This document shows, in pieces, positions 45,977 to 56,603 of a stretch of DNA of 64,000 nucleotides. The notes beneath the pieces were generated by a model. It was given only the letters and a program-made list of their open reading frames with translations. It was not told where the DNA came from and searched no databases. Every line of letters begins with the position of its first letter. Position 1 is the first letter of the stretch. The translations under genes were made by a program, and so were the position numbers. Origin of the DNA: Poa pratensis (taxonomy: Eukaryota > Streptophyta > Magnoliopsida > Poales > Poaceae); the NCBI GenBank assembly GCA_947311845.1, contig CAMZMU010000049.1, forward strand, positions 4,602,421 to 4,666,420, given 5' to 3'.

Positions 45977-46504
45977 ATGGTTGGTTCTAATAACAGAATC
46001 AGGACACAATTTCTTCGTCCTAACAATGGACATCTAAAACAGCTGTCCTAAGAACATTCTTCTTCTTTTAATTCTTCATTAGTTGCAAGTAAAAGAGTTG
46101 TACGGTCTTGATTTCTCTGACTTTTGTTTCTCAAGCCTGAAGAGAATGCATTGCACTTTTGCATACTGTTTCACGAATCAGTAAAAGCTCCTGCTTTGGG
46201 TCTCAAACATGAATATAGCCCAAAGATGTATCTCTGTGAATAGTATCTTTGTAACTGAGACTGAGCGCACGGATATAAAAATAGTACAATTTTGCAGCTC
46301 ATTTGGACAACCAGTTCAAGGGCCTCTTCTGTTCAAAAGATTTATCGGAAAGATTGTAATCCTTACGATTTTTTACTTTGTTGCTTGTTTGACTTGCAGT
46401 TGCACGACTGAGTTATGTATGAAATTTTCCCAAGTAATCTTTCGCACTAGATTTCATAGGAAAATTTGCATGCATTTCAAATAACCATTCATCTCTATTC
46501 GTTC

Positions 46505-46618
46505 TCACTGTAAGAGCGAGACCGGCGCTGAGCCATGGCCACCACAGGCTCGCCGTCGTCCCCTCGCTTGACATGGAAAGTGGTCAGCCGGAGGAGACAC
46601 TCTTTCTCCATTGCCAAC
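46505..46618 (-). pseudogene. DUF1668 copy 1, displaced C-terminal fragment
   Basis: This 115-bp piece matches the 3' coding end of DUF1668 copy 2 (53,940-54,050), including GTGGTCAGCCGGAGGAGACA and TTTCTCCATTGCCAAC. It is separated from the rest of copy 1 by a strictosidine-synthase-like insert and by a LINE, each of which landed in the same 3' coding region. Confidence 0.75.
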
Positions 46619-46849
46619 TAGTGGTGAAGGTCGAAAAAAATTGAGATCAGGCGAAATCTAACACATAAAAAAAATTGATGCAAAAAAAAAAAAAAAAAGC
46701 CTTTTTTGTATGTAAAAAATGAAGAAAAACAAATGATTTGCTAATAGTTAGTGTGGAATACATTGGATATTTGACCAAATTAAGAATAAATTGGAAAATT
46801 ACATATAATAAAAGTAAACAATTATAAGCCATCCTAAATCAACATTTCT

Positions 46850-47873
46850 CTATTTGCGCTTGACGACACTAACATAAGGCAGCTCCACGGAACCCATGTA
46901 CATCTCTCCATTGCCCCTCTCCATGATCTCAGTCGGTCTCACGCTCTTGGGCCCACTCATCTTTTCGACTATCTTCCCGTGGGCATCAACCCTCACGGCT
47001 AGTAGATGGCTATCACGGCCAAAGGGCAGCTCATTTTTCTCGCGATGTAACGCCACCCAGTCCCTCCTCTTCCATCGGGCCTCACGTTGTCAGGATATCC
47101 CGGGAGGTCGGCAAGAGGCTCGGTTCTCCCCTTGTCGGGCCCTTCGATCCAATGCCTTAGTAGTTTACACGGTCCAGTAGACGCAACCACGAGGTGTGTG
47201 CGGTCGGCGCTGATGGCGAGCCCATTTGGGTATGTCATGCCAGCTTGTAGCACCGCCAGTGGCGGACCTTGACCATAAATATTGGAGGGGCTAAAATGCA
47301 TTAGGTGACAGCTGAGGGGCTAATTCGAATTATTTTATGTTTTGTATGGTAAAAAAATGATAAATACTAACTAGTATTGTGCAAAATCTAATTGAGTTGG
47401 GGGATCCATGGCCCTTTTGGCCTCCATTAAGGTCCGCCAGTGAGCACCGCGGCATCATCTGTACGTGGGTCGTACATCATGAGGCGCCCTGTCGCGTCCT
47501 GTGTTTTTGTGACCATCTCATGTTCTGACCTGTCGTAGTTCATGGAGCTTTCGGTGAAGTACACCTGGCCTGTAGTTTGGTCGACATCCACACCATTGGT
47601 GAAGCGGAGAGGTATGCCATCAACATTGTTGACCAACACCATGGCCTCTCCACCGCCTGGTCCGACCCGCATCAGCCCCTTGTACGCGTCAGCCACGTAC
47701 AGGTCTCCCGTCTTCTGGTTGAACCGTAATCCGAGCGGGCGTCCGCAGCGGCTCTCCGTGGCGGTCTCCGGGCGGAACTTTGTCGCCTCACACATCCCGC
47801 TGTCGTAGCCGGGGCCATACGTGTAGGTCGTCCAGCCGAGGTCGTCCCCGTTCCACTTGAGGACACGTCCGTT
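46850..47873 (-). pseudogene. Strictosidine-synthase-like gene fragment, disrupted by a MITE
   Basis: On the minus strand the frame opens abruptly with NGRVLKWNGDDLGWTTYTYG and continues CGRPLGLRFNQKTGDLYVAD, GIPLRFTNGVDVDQTTGQVY and FTESSMNYDRSEH, all classic for the six-bladed beta-propeller of plant strictosidine-synthase-like proteins. After a MITE (47,442-47,257) it resumes with AGMTYPNGLAISADRTHLVV. A frameshift near 47,050 precedes ALHREKNELPFG and SGPKSVRPTEIMERGNGEMY, the normal C-terminal part. The N-terminal third, with any signal peptide, is absent. It is a partial gene carried into this site (46,619-47,873) with imperfect 24-bp repeats at the junctions. True strictosidine synthase condenses tryptamine and secologanin; most grass homologues lack that activity and their roles are unknown. 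Confidence 0.85.
47257..47442. mobile_element. hAT-type MITE in the strictosidine-synthase-like fragment
   Basis: The 186-bp insert begins CAGTGGCGGACCTT and ends with the inverted AAGGTCCGCCAGTG (borders C/G), with AGCACCGC duplicated at 47,249-47,256 and 47,443-47,450. The 8-bp duplication and CAGTGGCGGA-type terminus define the hAT superfamily. It splits the coding frame between the VLTGGP and LQAGMTYPNG regions. Confidence 0.9.
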
Positions 47874-47910
47874 AGACACTCATTCTCCATGGCCAACCAC
47901 TGATGCTGAT
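47874..47910 (-). pseudogene. DUF1668 copy 1, second displaced fragment
   Basis: AGACACTCATTCTCCATGGC and CAACCACTGATGCTGAT match copy 2 (54,030-54,066). It is trapped between the strictosidine-synthase-like insert and the LINE. Confidence 0.7.
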
Positions 47911-50550
47911 TTTTTTTTTAGAAAAATAGGGATGTCCCCGATTTCATTAACGAAACCACGAGCTACATAGTTCCAACCAAACACATCCACCACCAAACGA
48001 CTGCAACCTACTTACAGGCGGTTTTTTCCATCCATAAACAACTGAAGTCTACGAGGGAGATTTAAACATTACAAGTTTTACAGCTTTTTGCAAAGGACAG
48101 TAAACTCGAATACAATCTCCTTCTTCTTCCCCTCCAGGGTTTCCAGCAAAATTCTCTGAAGATTGCTTCCTCTCAGCATCTTCATCAGCCACTTCCATCT
48201 CCTTCACATGGTGATTCTTGGCGTCCATGCGTTCCAGCTTCTGCTCGCCCCAAAAACTTCCCTTGTCACCTTCTCCAGGACTCTAGCGTAGAAGCGCAGA
48301 TCCTCCTTTCCGCCCTGGGCCACCTGCAAGATACTCCAAGAATGAATTCCACTACAAATACGAATCACCACCGCTGCTGGCTCAAAAGGCCAAACAGAAC
48401 GAAAGCAAGCGTCGTTTCTAGTTTTCCACAAATGCCAGAAAATTTAGGCAATTCCTACTGCTAACAAGTCTCTTCGCTTTTTGCCAAAGCTTTTCAACCA
48501 AATAACACATTGATCAATATTCAAGAAGTTGCAATTGACACCAAACGCACAACTTACAACGTTCCAGATATATCTGGCTAATGGACAAGCGAAGAAAAGA
48601 TGATCAATTGATTCATGTAACCCACAGAATAAGCATGTAGCTTCACAATCCCCACCTCGATGTAGCAACACATCTCTGGTCAGAATGCTTTTCTTAAGCA
48701 CCAACCACAAGAATGTTTTTACTCTCAGTGGTATTTTAACTTTCCAAAGGAATCTATATGGCACTTTCCTTCTAAATTGCATAACAGTATAGAAAGATTT
48801 AACTGAAAAAACCCCTGTACTAGTAGGTTTCCAAATTAATCTATCCGGATCAGCTGTAAGCAACACATCCTCTATTGAACCACCCATCTCGTTTCTTTGC
48901 TCTCTCAGGCCTCCTACCAAAGCTCTCCTAAATTTCAGTGTTCTCAATCCCTCCTCAATCACTTTCCTGACTGTAATTGTTTTGTTCAGGGAGACATCAA
49001 ACAACCTGGGGAATTTTTTGGAAAAGCTAGTATCAGCTATCCAGTGATCTTCCCAAAAGCTAGTTTTATCCCCTCTGCCTATCTGAATCCTACAGCAGGA
49101 CCAGAAAAGTGGTTTGATCTCCATCAATCCCTGCCAAAAATGTGAATCGCCATTCTTGGCTTTCACTTGGCAGAGAGTTGATTTTCGGAGATATTTGTTG
49201 CTCAAGATTTCTTGCCACAAACCTTCCCCATTAAAGAGTTTCCACAGCCATTTAGCTAACAGGGCAATGTTCATAAGTTCCAAATCCAATATACCCAAAC
49301 CCCCTTGCTCTTTAGGCACACAAACTTCTTGCCATTTAACCAAATGGTACTTTCTTTTATCTTTATCCTCACTCCACAGAAAACCACCTCTGATGCTATC
49401 CAAGCTCTCTTTAGGCCCCACAGGTATCCTATAAAAGGATAGCATGTACAAGGCCACACTGGAGAGGGACGAGTTTATCAAAGTGGTCCTGCCTCCCATG
49501 ACCGGCCATTTCCCTTGCCAAGGACTAAGTTTAAAACCCATTTTTTCTCTTACTGGATTCCAGTCTGAGTTTTTAAGTCTTTTTTTATCCACTGGCACTC
49601 CCAAGTATTTCATTGGCATCTCCCCTGAGTTACACGTTAAGATCTCTTCAAAGTTTCTCTTTTCATTTGTCAGTTCACCTATACAGTAAATATCGCTTTT
49701 GTGGAAATTGATTTTCAGGCCAGACATTTGTTCAAAATAATCTAGAATTATTTTTAGATTTCTCGCCTGTTCAAGGTTATCTTCTAACAAAAGGATGGTG
49801 TCGTCTGCATATTGCAGAATCGACACCCCTCCTTCTATTAATTCACTTGATAAACCTCTGATCAAACCATTCTCCTGGGCCCTTTTTATCAAAATGGCTA
49901 GTACATCCACTGCTAGGTCAAACAACAAGGGGGACAAAGGGTCTCCTTGTCGCAAGCCCTGATACGTGGAGAAGTAAGGCCCCAGCTCCCCATTCACATT
50001 AATGCACACTTTTCCACTCGACATTATCTTCATAATCATATCATTGAATTTATCAGGAAAACCTTTCATTTTAAGAATTTGAATTAGAAAAGGCCACTTG
50101 ATTTTATCAAAGGCTTTTTCAAAATCAATCTTGAAGAGTACTCCTGTCTTTTTGTTTTAGTGTAAATCGTTCATTACTTCATGTAACACGCAGACCCCTT
50201 CCATTATGTATCTGCCTTTCAAAAAGGCAGTTTGATTTGGCATTATTACTTTTTGAATCACTCCTGTTAATCTATTAACCAAAACTTTGGTTAAAATTTT
50301 AAAGGACACATTCAAAAGACATATCGGCCTGTATTTCTGTATTCTATCTGCATCATTCCCTTTAGGGATCAGGGAAATCACCCCATAATTAAGTCTCGCT
50401 ACATTCAGATTTCCCTCTTGGAGTTCAGTCAATAAGCCATACAAATTCTCCTTTACCAACTCCCAATTTTTTCTGGTAGAATTCAATATTAAAGCCATCC
50501 GGGCCAGCTGCTTTGTTAGTTGCCATGCCAAATACAGCCTCCTTCAGGTC
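47911..50550 (-). mobile_element. 5'-truncated LINE (non-LTR retrotransposon) with reverse transcriptase
   Basis: The T run at 47,911 is the poly-A tail of a minus-strand insertion. It interrupts DUF1668 copy 1 and ends at about 50,550, where the DUF1668 frame resumes (ACACATAGTCATCG). Domains in order: ATNKAAGPDGFNIEFYQ (start of RT), YRPICLLNVSFKILTKVLVN, LRQGDPLSPLLF, the catalytic ILQYADDTILLLE, and the zf-RVT end VPYRFLWKVKIPLRVKTFLW with CLFCGLHESIDHLFFACPLA. The endonuclease and ORF1 are missing through 5' truncation. The frame is otherwise open but has in-frame TAA stops near 50,158 and 48,444. It is a dead but fairly young copy. No clean target duplication was seen. Confidence 0.9.
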
Positions 50551-50553
50551 ACA
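48204..50553 (-). pseudogene. Reverse transcriptase ORF2 of the LINE, with two stops
   Basis: The long open part 50,069-48,444 (541 codons) covers the RT palm and thumb and the zinc-binding zf-RVT domain. It continues in the same frame across stop codons on both sides: 50,531-50,157 upstream holds the RT fingers, and 48,431-48,204 holds the tail with LWKTRNDACFRSVWPF. Only two nonsense changes prevent translation of the truncated ORF, so the insertion is not ancient. Confidence 0.85.
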
Positions 50554-51776
50554 CATAGTCATCGTCGTCATCGTTACAAAAGCCCTGCTCCTCCTTGCCC
50601 CCCTCTGGCGGCAGCAGGCGCTCCATGAGACAGTACTCGCCGCCGCCTTCACGTGGCGCCATGGGCACAAGCTTCGCATCGAGGTGCCTCAAGCCAGCCG
50701 CAATGTCCTCAAGCCGGAACAGCTTCTCCCCGCCGATCTTCCACTCCCGCGGGGCGGACGCCACCTGGCCGGCGCAGAGACGCCCGTCAGTCACGCGGGG
50801 ACTTAAGATGTCCCCGCCGTAATCGTAGACCGCGTGGAGCCCGAGCCAGGCTCCGAGCCCGCCGTCGTAGTGGGCGGTGCCGTGCGCCGGCAGCTGCCAG
50901 TCGCCGCGCCGCGTCCACTTGCGGCTCGCCGTGCTGAAGGAGAAGGTGCCGGCGTCCAGCCGGCGCCCGGTACTGTCGTACGCGCCTCTCACGGACACGA
51001 AGATCTCGTGCTCGTGCTGCGCCGGCGCGTGCGCCCCGTACGCCGAGACGTACTTGGCCCAGAACGGGAGTGCCAGAGGTTTCCCGCGGTCGTCGCTCCA
51101 GGACCACCGCGAGCGGTAGGACAGTGCCTTCCAGGACGACCACCCGCCGCCGTCGCCGCCGTCGCCGCCGCCGCGATCTCGAGCCAGGCAGTGCACGTGC
51201 ACGTTCCCGCCGTCGTTGCAGTTGCAAGAACTCCACGCCTGCTCGGACGCGGACTCGAGCATGTACAGCCTGTTCCCGACGGCCACGGCTGCCCTGTGGC
51301 CGTCCTCCGCGAGGCCTGTAGGGAGATCAGGCGTAACAGCCATCGCCGCAGACTCGGTGTCGTAGACGACGAGGACGCCGACGACGCCGTCGTGCGGAAA
51401 ACGGTTAATGTGGCGAGTGGCGCCTATGGCGACAATATGGCTGCCTACACCGGCGAACTGCGCGTGCCAGCCGACCGTTTCGAGCGCCACGCGAACCGGA
51501 GCCTCCGGGAGCCGCCGTGCACCGCCGCCGTCCAGATCGACGTGGTGCTCGCCAAGGTCCAGCTTGTGGATGCCGTAGCCGTCCTTGTGGTCATCCAGCA
51601 CCACGTACAGATGCCGCTTCGTGGTGGCCTTAGCGTGCGAGTCGCCATCGGGGTTGGAGGCGTATCCTCGTGACCTGATCAGGTTGTTGGGGCCAGAAAC
51701 GGAGGCGGCGGGCTGCCCGGAGACCGGAGAGGAGGGGGTGCGGACGACTGACGAACGATCGCGAAGCCCACGACAT
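50551..51776 (-). pseudogene. DUF1668 copy 1, main part, 3' end cut by the LINE
   Basis: The frame has KRHLYVVLDDHKDGYGIHKL, VALETVGWHAQFAGVGSHIV, VAVGNRLYMLESASEQAWSS, PREWKIGGEKLFRLEDIAAG and CLMERLLPPEGGKEEQGFCN, the kelch-like repeats of grass DUF1668 proteins. The conserved start MSWASRSF at 51,776 is one base out of frame with the rest. An alternative in-frame ATG lies further upstream near 51,928, so N-terminal use is uncertain. The C-terminal 60 or so residues are displaced by the LINE and by the strictosidine-like insert. The biochemical role of the family is unknown. Confidence 0.8.
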
Positions 51777-52420
51777 TGTGTTCCGCCGGCCGGCCGGAGA
51801 CTAGGGCTTGGAAAGTCCTGGTCTCTGGATTGACGGCTCGATCGAGTCCTCCTGATACATGTCATTTGATCTGGATACTTGTTGGACTCAATCTGCGGTC
51901 GCCGCAACATGTCAATCGTGAATTCCATCGAATCCAACGTGCATCCGTATTGTTTCAGAGAAATAATTATTTACACCAATCAAAAATATACAATGTACTT
52001 TGGATCATCGAATCCAATGGCAGTTCTTAGGAGCTCCCTGTAAAAGTTGTCATTTGGATCATCGAACCGGCTTTCGATCGGTATACCATTATCTAACTGG
52101 AACCCAAAGGCCTGAAAGCATGAGTATCAGAAAACACCTCTTGATTCATTTGCTTACATCTTTTTGAAGACACAAACCAAGATACTGTCCAAATAATGAC
52201 TAAGGTCAGTTACTAGTACTGTATCAGGCTATCAGCTAATTTTCATACTACTCCAACTGTCCAAACATCTTCAGAATAAACTCGAAAAAACAAAATGCCA
52301 CATAAAAGTGAGGATTTAATCTTATAACTCGTTGTCGACGTTGGAATTCCTGAAACTAAATTTAAAAACCACAAACCAAGATACTGCATGAACTCAAGCA
52401 AGCGAGCCTTCCACTGTGCA

Positions 52421-52795
52421 TTACATCCAGAACGCATGAGCATCAAAATAACTATTGTATCTGGACACGCTGTATAAGCGAGCCGGGCGGCGAGCCATGG
52501 CCACAGGCTCGCCGTGGTGCCCGCGCTCGACGCGGAAAGCGGACAGCCGGAGCAGGCACTCTTTCTCCTCGGCCAGCCACTGGTATCTGTACCGCAAGTA
52601 TTCACCAATCTCGTCAATGTCGACCAAGCTCTCCTCGTACTTCTCCCGCAAACGCTTCTCCTCCTCCTTGTCCCCCTCTGGCGGCAGCAAGCGCTCCACG
52701 AGACAGTACTCGCCGCTGCCTTCGCGCGGCGCCATGGGCACGAGCTTGGCATCGAGGTGCCTCTAGCCGGAACAGCTTCTCCCCGCCGACCTTCA
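52421..52795 (-). pseudogene. DUF1668 copy X, C-terminal third only
   Basis: The frame MPMAPREGSGEYCLVERLLP, EKRLREKYEESLVDIDEIGE, LRYRYQWLAEEKECLLRL matches the end of copy 3 almost residue for residue, down to YNSYFDAHAFWM. Upstream a small deletion breaks the frame near 52,765. Everything 5' of 52,795 (about two thirds of the gene) is missing: a MITE (52,800-52,906) joins it directly to a 5' leader like those of copies 2 and 3. Confidence 0.8.
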
Positions 52796-52799
52796 GATA

Positions 52800-52906
52800 T
52801 ACTCCCTCCGTTCCATATTACTTGACTTTCAAATGGATGTATCTAGCACTAAAATAAGTCTCGATACATCAATTTTAGTGTCAAGTAATATGGAACAGAG
52901 AGAGTA
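52800..52906. mobile_element. Stowaway MITE with near-perfect hairpin
   Basis: TACTCCCTCCGTTCCATATT on the left pairs with AATATGGAACAGAGAGAGTA on the right, and the interior ACTTGAC/GTCAAGT and ATTTTAGTG/CACTAAAAT also pair. TA borders. It sits exactly at the deletion junction of DUF1668 copy X. Confidence 0.85.
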
Positions 52907-53002
52907 TATCATTGGACCTTCAGACTAGGGCTTGGGAAGACCTGGTCTCTTGATTGATGGCTCGATCGAGTCCTCCAGATATATATCATTGGACCTGAAT
53001 AC

Positions 53003-53545
53003 TGCACCAAAGACGGCTGCTGGCGGTTAGTATTGATTACCGACAGCTGAACGCAATTACAATCAAACACAAGCATCCTATGCCGGTAGTGGATGAGCTG
53101 TTGGACGAGTTAGCAGGGTCACGCTGGTTCACTAAGTTGGATCTGTCCTATGGATATCATCAACTGCGAGTGGCAGAAGGCGATGAGTACAAGACGGCCT
53201 TCCGCACTCATCAAGGACTCTATGAGTTTCTGGTGATGCCCTTCGGCCTCACCAACGCCCCGGCAACCTTCCAGAGTGTGATGAACACAGCATTTGAAGC
53301 AATGTTGCGCAAAGGCGTCCTGGTATTCATGGATGACATACTGATATACAGTGAGACCAAGGAACAGCACATTGCACAGCTAAAGGAAGTCCTCCAGATC
53401 TTGCCTGACAACAAGCTTACTCTCAAAAGGTCCAAGTGCACTTTTGCCTGTCATTGGTATCAATGGTGTTGCTACAGACAAGTCAAAAATTGCAGCATCA
53501 GTGAAATCATGGCCTAGTGCGCGCGCATTCCAGCGTGAAGTGTTC
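53003..53545 (+). pseudogene. Ty3/Gypsy reverse transcriptase fragment
   Basis: The translation YRQLNAITIKHKHPMPVVDE, LDELAGSRWFTKLDLSYGYH, VMPFGLTNAPATFQSVMN and the catalytic VFMDDILIYS are unmistakable Ty3/Gypsy RT. After a frame break near 53,450 it continues INGVATDKSKIAASVKSWP, the start of the RNase H connection. No LTRs, gag or integrase are nearby. It was inserted into the 5' flank of DUF1668 copy X. Confidence 0.9.
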
Positions 53546-53559
53546 AACTGTTTGCCTCC

Positions 53560-53931
53560 TTTTGCACCCAAAAGGGCACAGTTCAGGCGGCCCCGGATTC
53601 TGGTACGACGGCCGTGGTCTGCGAGCGGCTTACCTGGTGCAGCTTGGGCTGTGGGTGGCCGGGTCGTGCGGCGTCGTGGCCCGGGTGTGGGCGGTGGCAT
53701 GTCGGGGCGGCGGCCCTGGAAGGTGGTCCTGGTGGCGTTCCTCCTTGTGTCGTGTGGGCGAAAGGTGGAGTGGGTGTTGTGTGTGGGCTCTGCCCCGTGG
53801 TGTTCGCTGTTGTTGGCGTTTGTTGTATGGTTTTCGCCCGGTTTCTTCCACTAATAAACCGGGCACCTTCTGCTTAATTAATATATGGGGCAAAGCTTTT
53901 GCCCCACAGTTAAAAAAAAAATGCCTATTGT
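53560..53931 (+). mobile_element. LINE 3' end with poly-A, inserted in DUF1668 copy 2
   Basis: The block ends TTTGCCCCACAGT then a run of ten A (53,922-53,931), preceded by CCACTAATAAACCGGGCACC, typical of grass LINE 3' UTRs. The DUF1668 copy 2 C-terminal coding region begins immediately after the A run. Its left border against the Gypsy fragment is approximate. Confidence 0.6.
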
Positions 53932-55311
53932 ATCTGGACACTCCGTAAGAGCGAGACTGGCGCTGAGCCGTGGCCGCCACAGGTTCGCCGTCATCCCCTC
54001 GCTCGACACGGAAAGTGGTCAGCCGGAGGAGACACTCTTTCTCCATTGCCAACCACTGATACTGATGGCACACATAGTCATCGTCGTCATCGTTACAGAA
54101 GCCCTGCTCCTCCTTGTCCCCATCTGGCGGCAGCAGGCGCTCCATGAGACAGTACTCGCCGCCGCCTTCGCGTGGCGCCATGGGCACAAGCTTCGCATCG
54201 AGGTGCCTCCAGCCAGCCGCAATGTCCTCGTCAAGCCGGAACAGCTTCTCCCCGCCGATCTTCCACTCCCGCGGGGCGGACGCCACCTGGCGTCCTGGCC
54301 GGCGCAGAGGCGCCCGTCCGTCACGCGGGGACTTAAGATGTCCCCGCCGTAATCGTAGACCGCGTGGAGCCCGAGCCAGGCTCCGAGCCCGCCGTCGTAG
54401 TGGGCGGGGCCGTGCGCCGGCAGCTGCCAGTAGCCGCGCCACGTCCACTTGCGGCTCGCCGTGCTGAAGGAGAAGGTGCCGGCGTCCAGCCGGCGCCTGG
54501 TACTGTCGTACGCGCTTCTCACGGACACGAAGATCTCGTGCTCGTGCTGCACCGGCGCGTGCGCCGCGTACGCCGAGACGTACTTGGCCCAGAACGGGAG
54601 TGCCAGAGGTTTCCCGCGGTCGTCGCTCCAGGACCACCGCGAGCGGTAGGACAGCGCCTTCCAGCACGACCACCCGCCGCCGTCGCCGCCGCCGCGATCA
54701 CGAGCCAGGCAGTGCACGTTCCCGCCGTCGTTGCCGTTGCACGAACTCCACGCCTGCTCGGACGCGGACTCGAGCATGTACAGCCTGTTCCCGACGGCCA
54801 CGGCTGCCTTGTGGCCGTCCTCCGCGAGGCCTGTAGGGAGGTCAGGAGTGACGGCCATCGCCGCAGTCTCGGTGTCGTAGACGACGAGGACGCCGACGGC
54901 GACGTCGTGCGGAAAGCGGTTAATGTGGCGAGTCGCGCCTATGGCAACGATATTACTGCCTACACCGGCGAACTGTGCGTGCCCACCGACCGTTTCGAGC
55001 GCCACGCGAACCGGAGCCTCCGGGAGCCGCCGTGCACCGCCGCCGTCCAGATCGACGTGGTGCTCGCCAAGGTCCAGCTTGTGGATGCCGTAGCCGTCCT
55101 TGTGGTCGTCAAGCACCACGTACAGATGCCGCTTCGGGGTGGCCTCGGCGTGCGAGCCGCCATCGGGGTTGGAGGCGTATCCTCGTGACCTGATCAGGTT
55201 GTTGCGGCCAGAAACAGAGCCAAGCAGGCTGTCATGGCGGCGGACTGGCAGGAGACGGGAGAGGACGAGGGGGTGTGGACGACTGAGGAACGATCGCGAG
55301 GCCCACGACAT
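53932..55311 (-). pseudogene. DUF1668 copy 2
   Basis: It starts at the ATG at 55,311 (MSWASRSFLSRPHPLVLSRL) and reads KRHLYVVLDDHKDGYGIHKL, VALETVGGHAQFAGVGSNIV and PFWAKYVSAYAAHAP without a break to about 54,300. Compared with copy 1, about ten bases are repeated near 54,287-54,300 (CTGGCGTCCTGGC), shifting the frame before the segment PREWKIGGEKLFRLDEDIAA. The C-terminal frame continues in the shifted frame to SRYNRH and is then cut by the LINE 3' end. It would make about 340 normal residues and then a wrong tail. Confidence 0.85.
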
Positions 55312-55536
55312 TGTGTGCCGCCGGCCGGCCGGAGAGTCGGAGACTAGGGCTTGGGAAGACCTGGTCTCTGGATTGATGGCTCGATAGAGTCCTCCTGATA
55401 TATGTCATTGGCGATCGTGAATTCCAACGAATCCAACGTGCATCCGTATTGTTTCAGAGAAATAACTATGTACACCATTCAAAAAAAAAACTTTGGATCA
55501 TCGAATCCCACGGCAGTTGTTAGGAGCACCTTGTCA

Positions 55537-56195
55537 GGGCATATACAATGGTAGGGAAGGCTGGTCTTCTTTTACCCCTCCACGTCACTTAGAGAAGGCA
55601 ATAAATAGTAGTCGTACAATGTGTTATCTCTTATTGTCATCCCTAGCAATTAATGAGAACTAACTAGATTTAGAAAGAAATTATGTAAATAAGAGAGAGC
55701 ATATGGTACAATGGACAAAATAGCCTTCTCTTAATTTTTAAGAGATCATCCCTTTTTTTTTTTTTTGAGAACACAGTACAACACAGACGCTCACAAATAC
55801 GCACATACACTCACCCCTATGAACGCACGCACGCACACCCTACCCCTATGAGCACCTCTGAAGGACTGAGCCGGCAGATCTTGAGGTTGACGAAGTCACC
55901 ACAGGCGCCTCGCTGTTGACGGGCACGTCACCTACCACTGAAAGAATAGCGCCGGATAATCCTGGAATAAATCCAGATAAATGCAAACGCCCATGCCAAG
56001 TCTAGGACTTGAACCTGGGTGGGCTGGTTCCACCACAGGGAACCCAACCATCAGAGCCAAGCTCCGTTTGCAAGAGATCATCCCTTAGCTAAGGGAAGAC
56101 AACCCTCTCTCCCTTCATTCTCTTTCCTCCAACTAAGCAAAAATCTGACGTGTCATCTCTAAGAGAAGGCTGACATCACCGCATTGTACATGCCC
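55537..56195. mobile_element. Harbinger-type MITE containing a nested SINE, empty site known
   Basis: The ends GGGCATATACAATG and CATTGTACATGCCC are inverted repeats, flanked by TCA at 55,534-55,536 and 56,196-56,198. The paralogous spacer at about 52,040-52,060 reads TTGTCATTTGGATCATCG without the insert, so it is a natural empty site. Removing the nested SINE leaves a MITE of about 330 bp. Confidence 0.85.
55753..56071 (-). mobile_element. tRNA-derived SINE nested in the MITE, minus orientation
   Basis: It is flanked by AAGAGATCATCCC at 55,740-55,752 and 56,072-56,084 and starts with a run of T (the poly-A tail on the other strand). Read on the minus strand, the head shows GCTCTGATGGTTGGG and, further on, CAGGTTCAAGTCCTAG, good A-like and B boxes for RNA polymerase III. 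The body matches a SINE family widespread in Triticeae. Confidence 0.85.
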
Positions 56196-56603
56196 TCATG
56201 GATCATCGCCTTTCGATCGGTATACGGGTATACCATTATCTAACTGGAACCCAAAGGCCTGAAAACATGATTATCAGAATACACTCTTGATTCATCTGCT
56301 TACAACTTTTTGAAGACACAGACCAAGAAACTGTCCAAATAATGACTAAGGTCAGTTACTAGTACTGTATCAGCTAATGCTCATACTACTCCAACTGTCC
56401 AAGCATCTTCAGAATAAACTCGAAAATTAACATGACACATCAAACTGAGGATTTAAACTTAAAAATCGTTGTCGAAGATGGAATTCCTAAAACTAAATTT
56501 AATAACCACAAACCAAGATACAGCATGAACCCTAAACCTTAAATTCGTTGAACCTGCTCCTGTAAAAATGCATTCGCCAATCAAGCAAGCCTTCCACTGT
56601 GTA

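Larger units (their letters stand above)
55312..56600. other. Spacer between DUF1668 copies 2 and 3
   Basis: The left part is the 5' flank of copy 2 and the right part the 3' flank of copy 3. Both have close counterparts at 51,777-52,420, in the same order, between copy 1 and copy X. The spacer differs by a 659-bp Harbinger-type MITE with an inserted SINE. Confidence 0.75.

Noticed and set aside
50834..51673. A 279-codon plus-strand ORF, with a similar one at 54,364-55,188
   Set aside because: Shadows of DUF1668 copies; frequent because of their GC-rich third positions.
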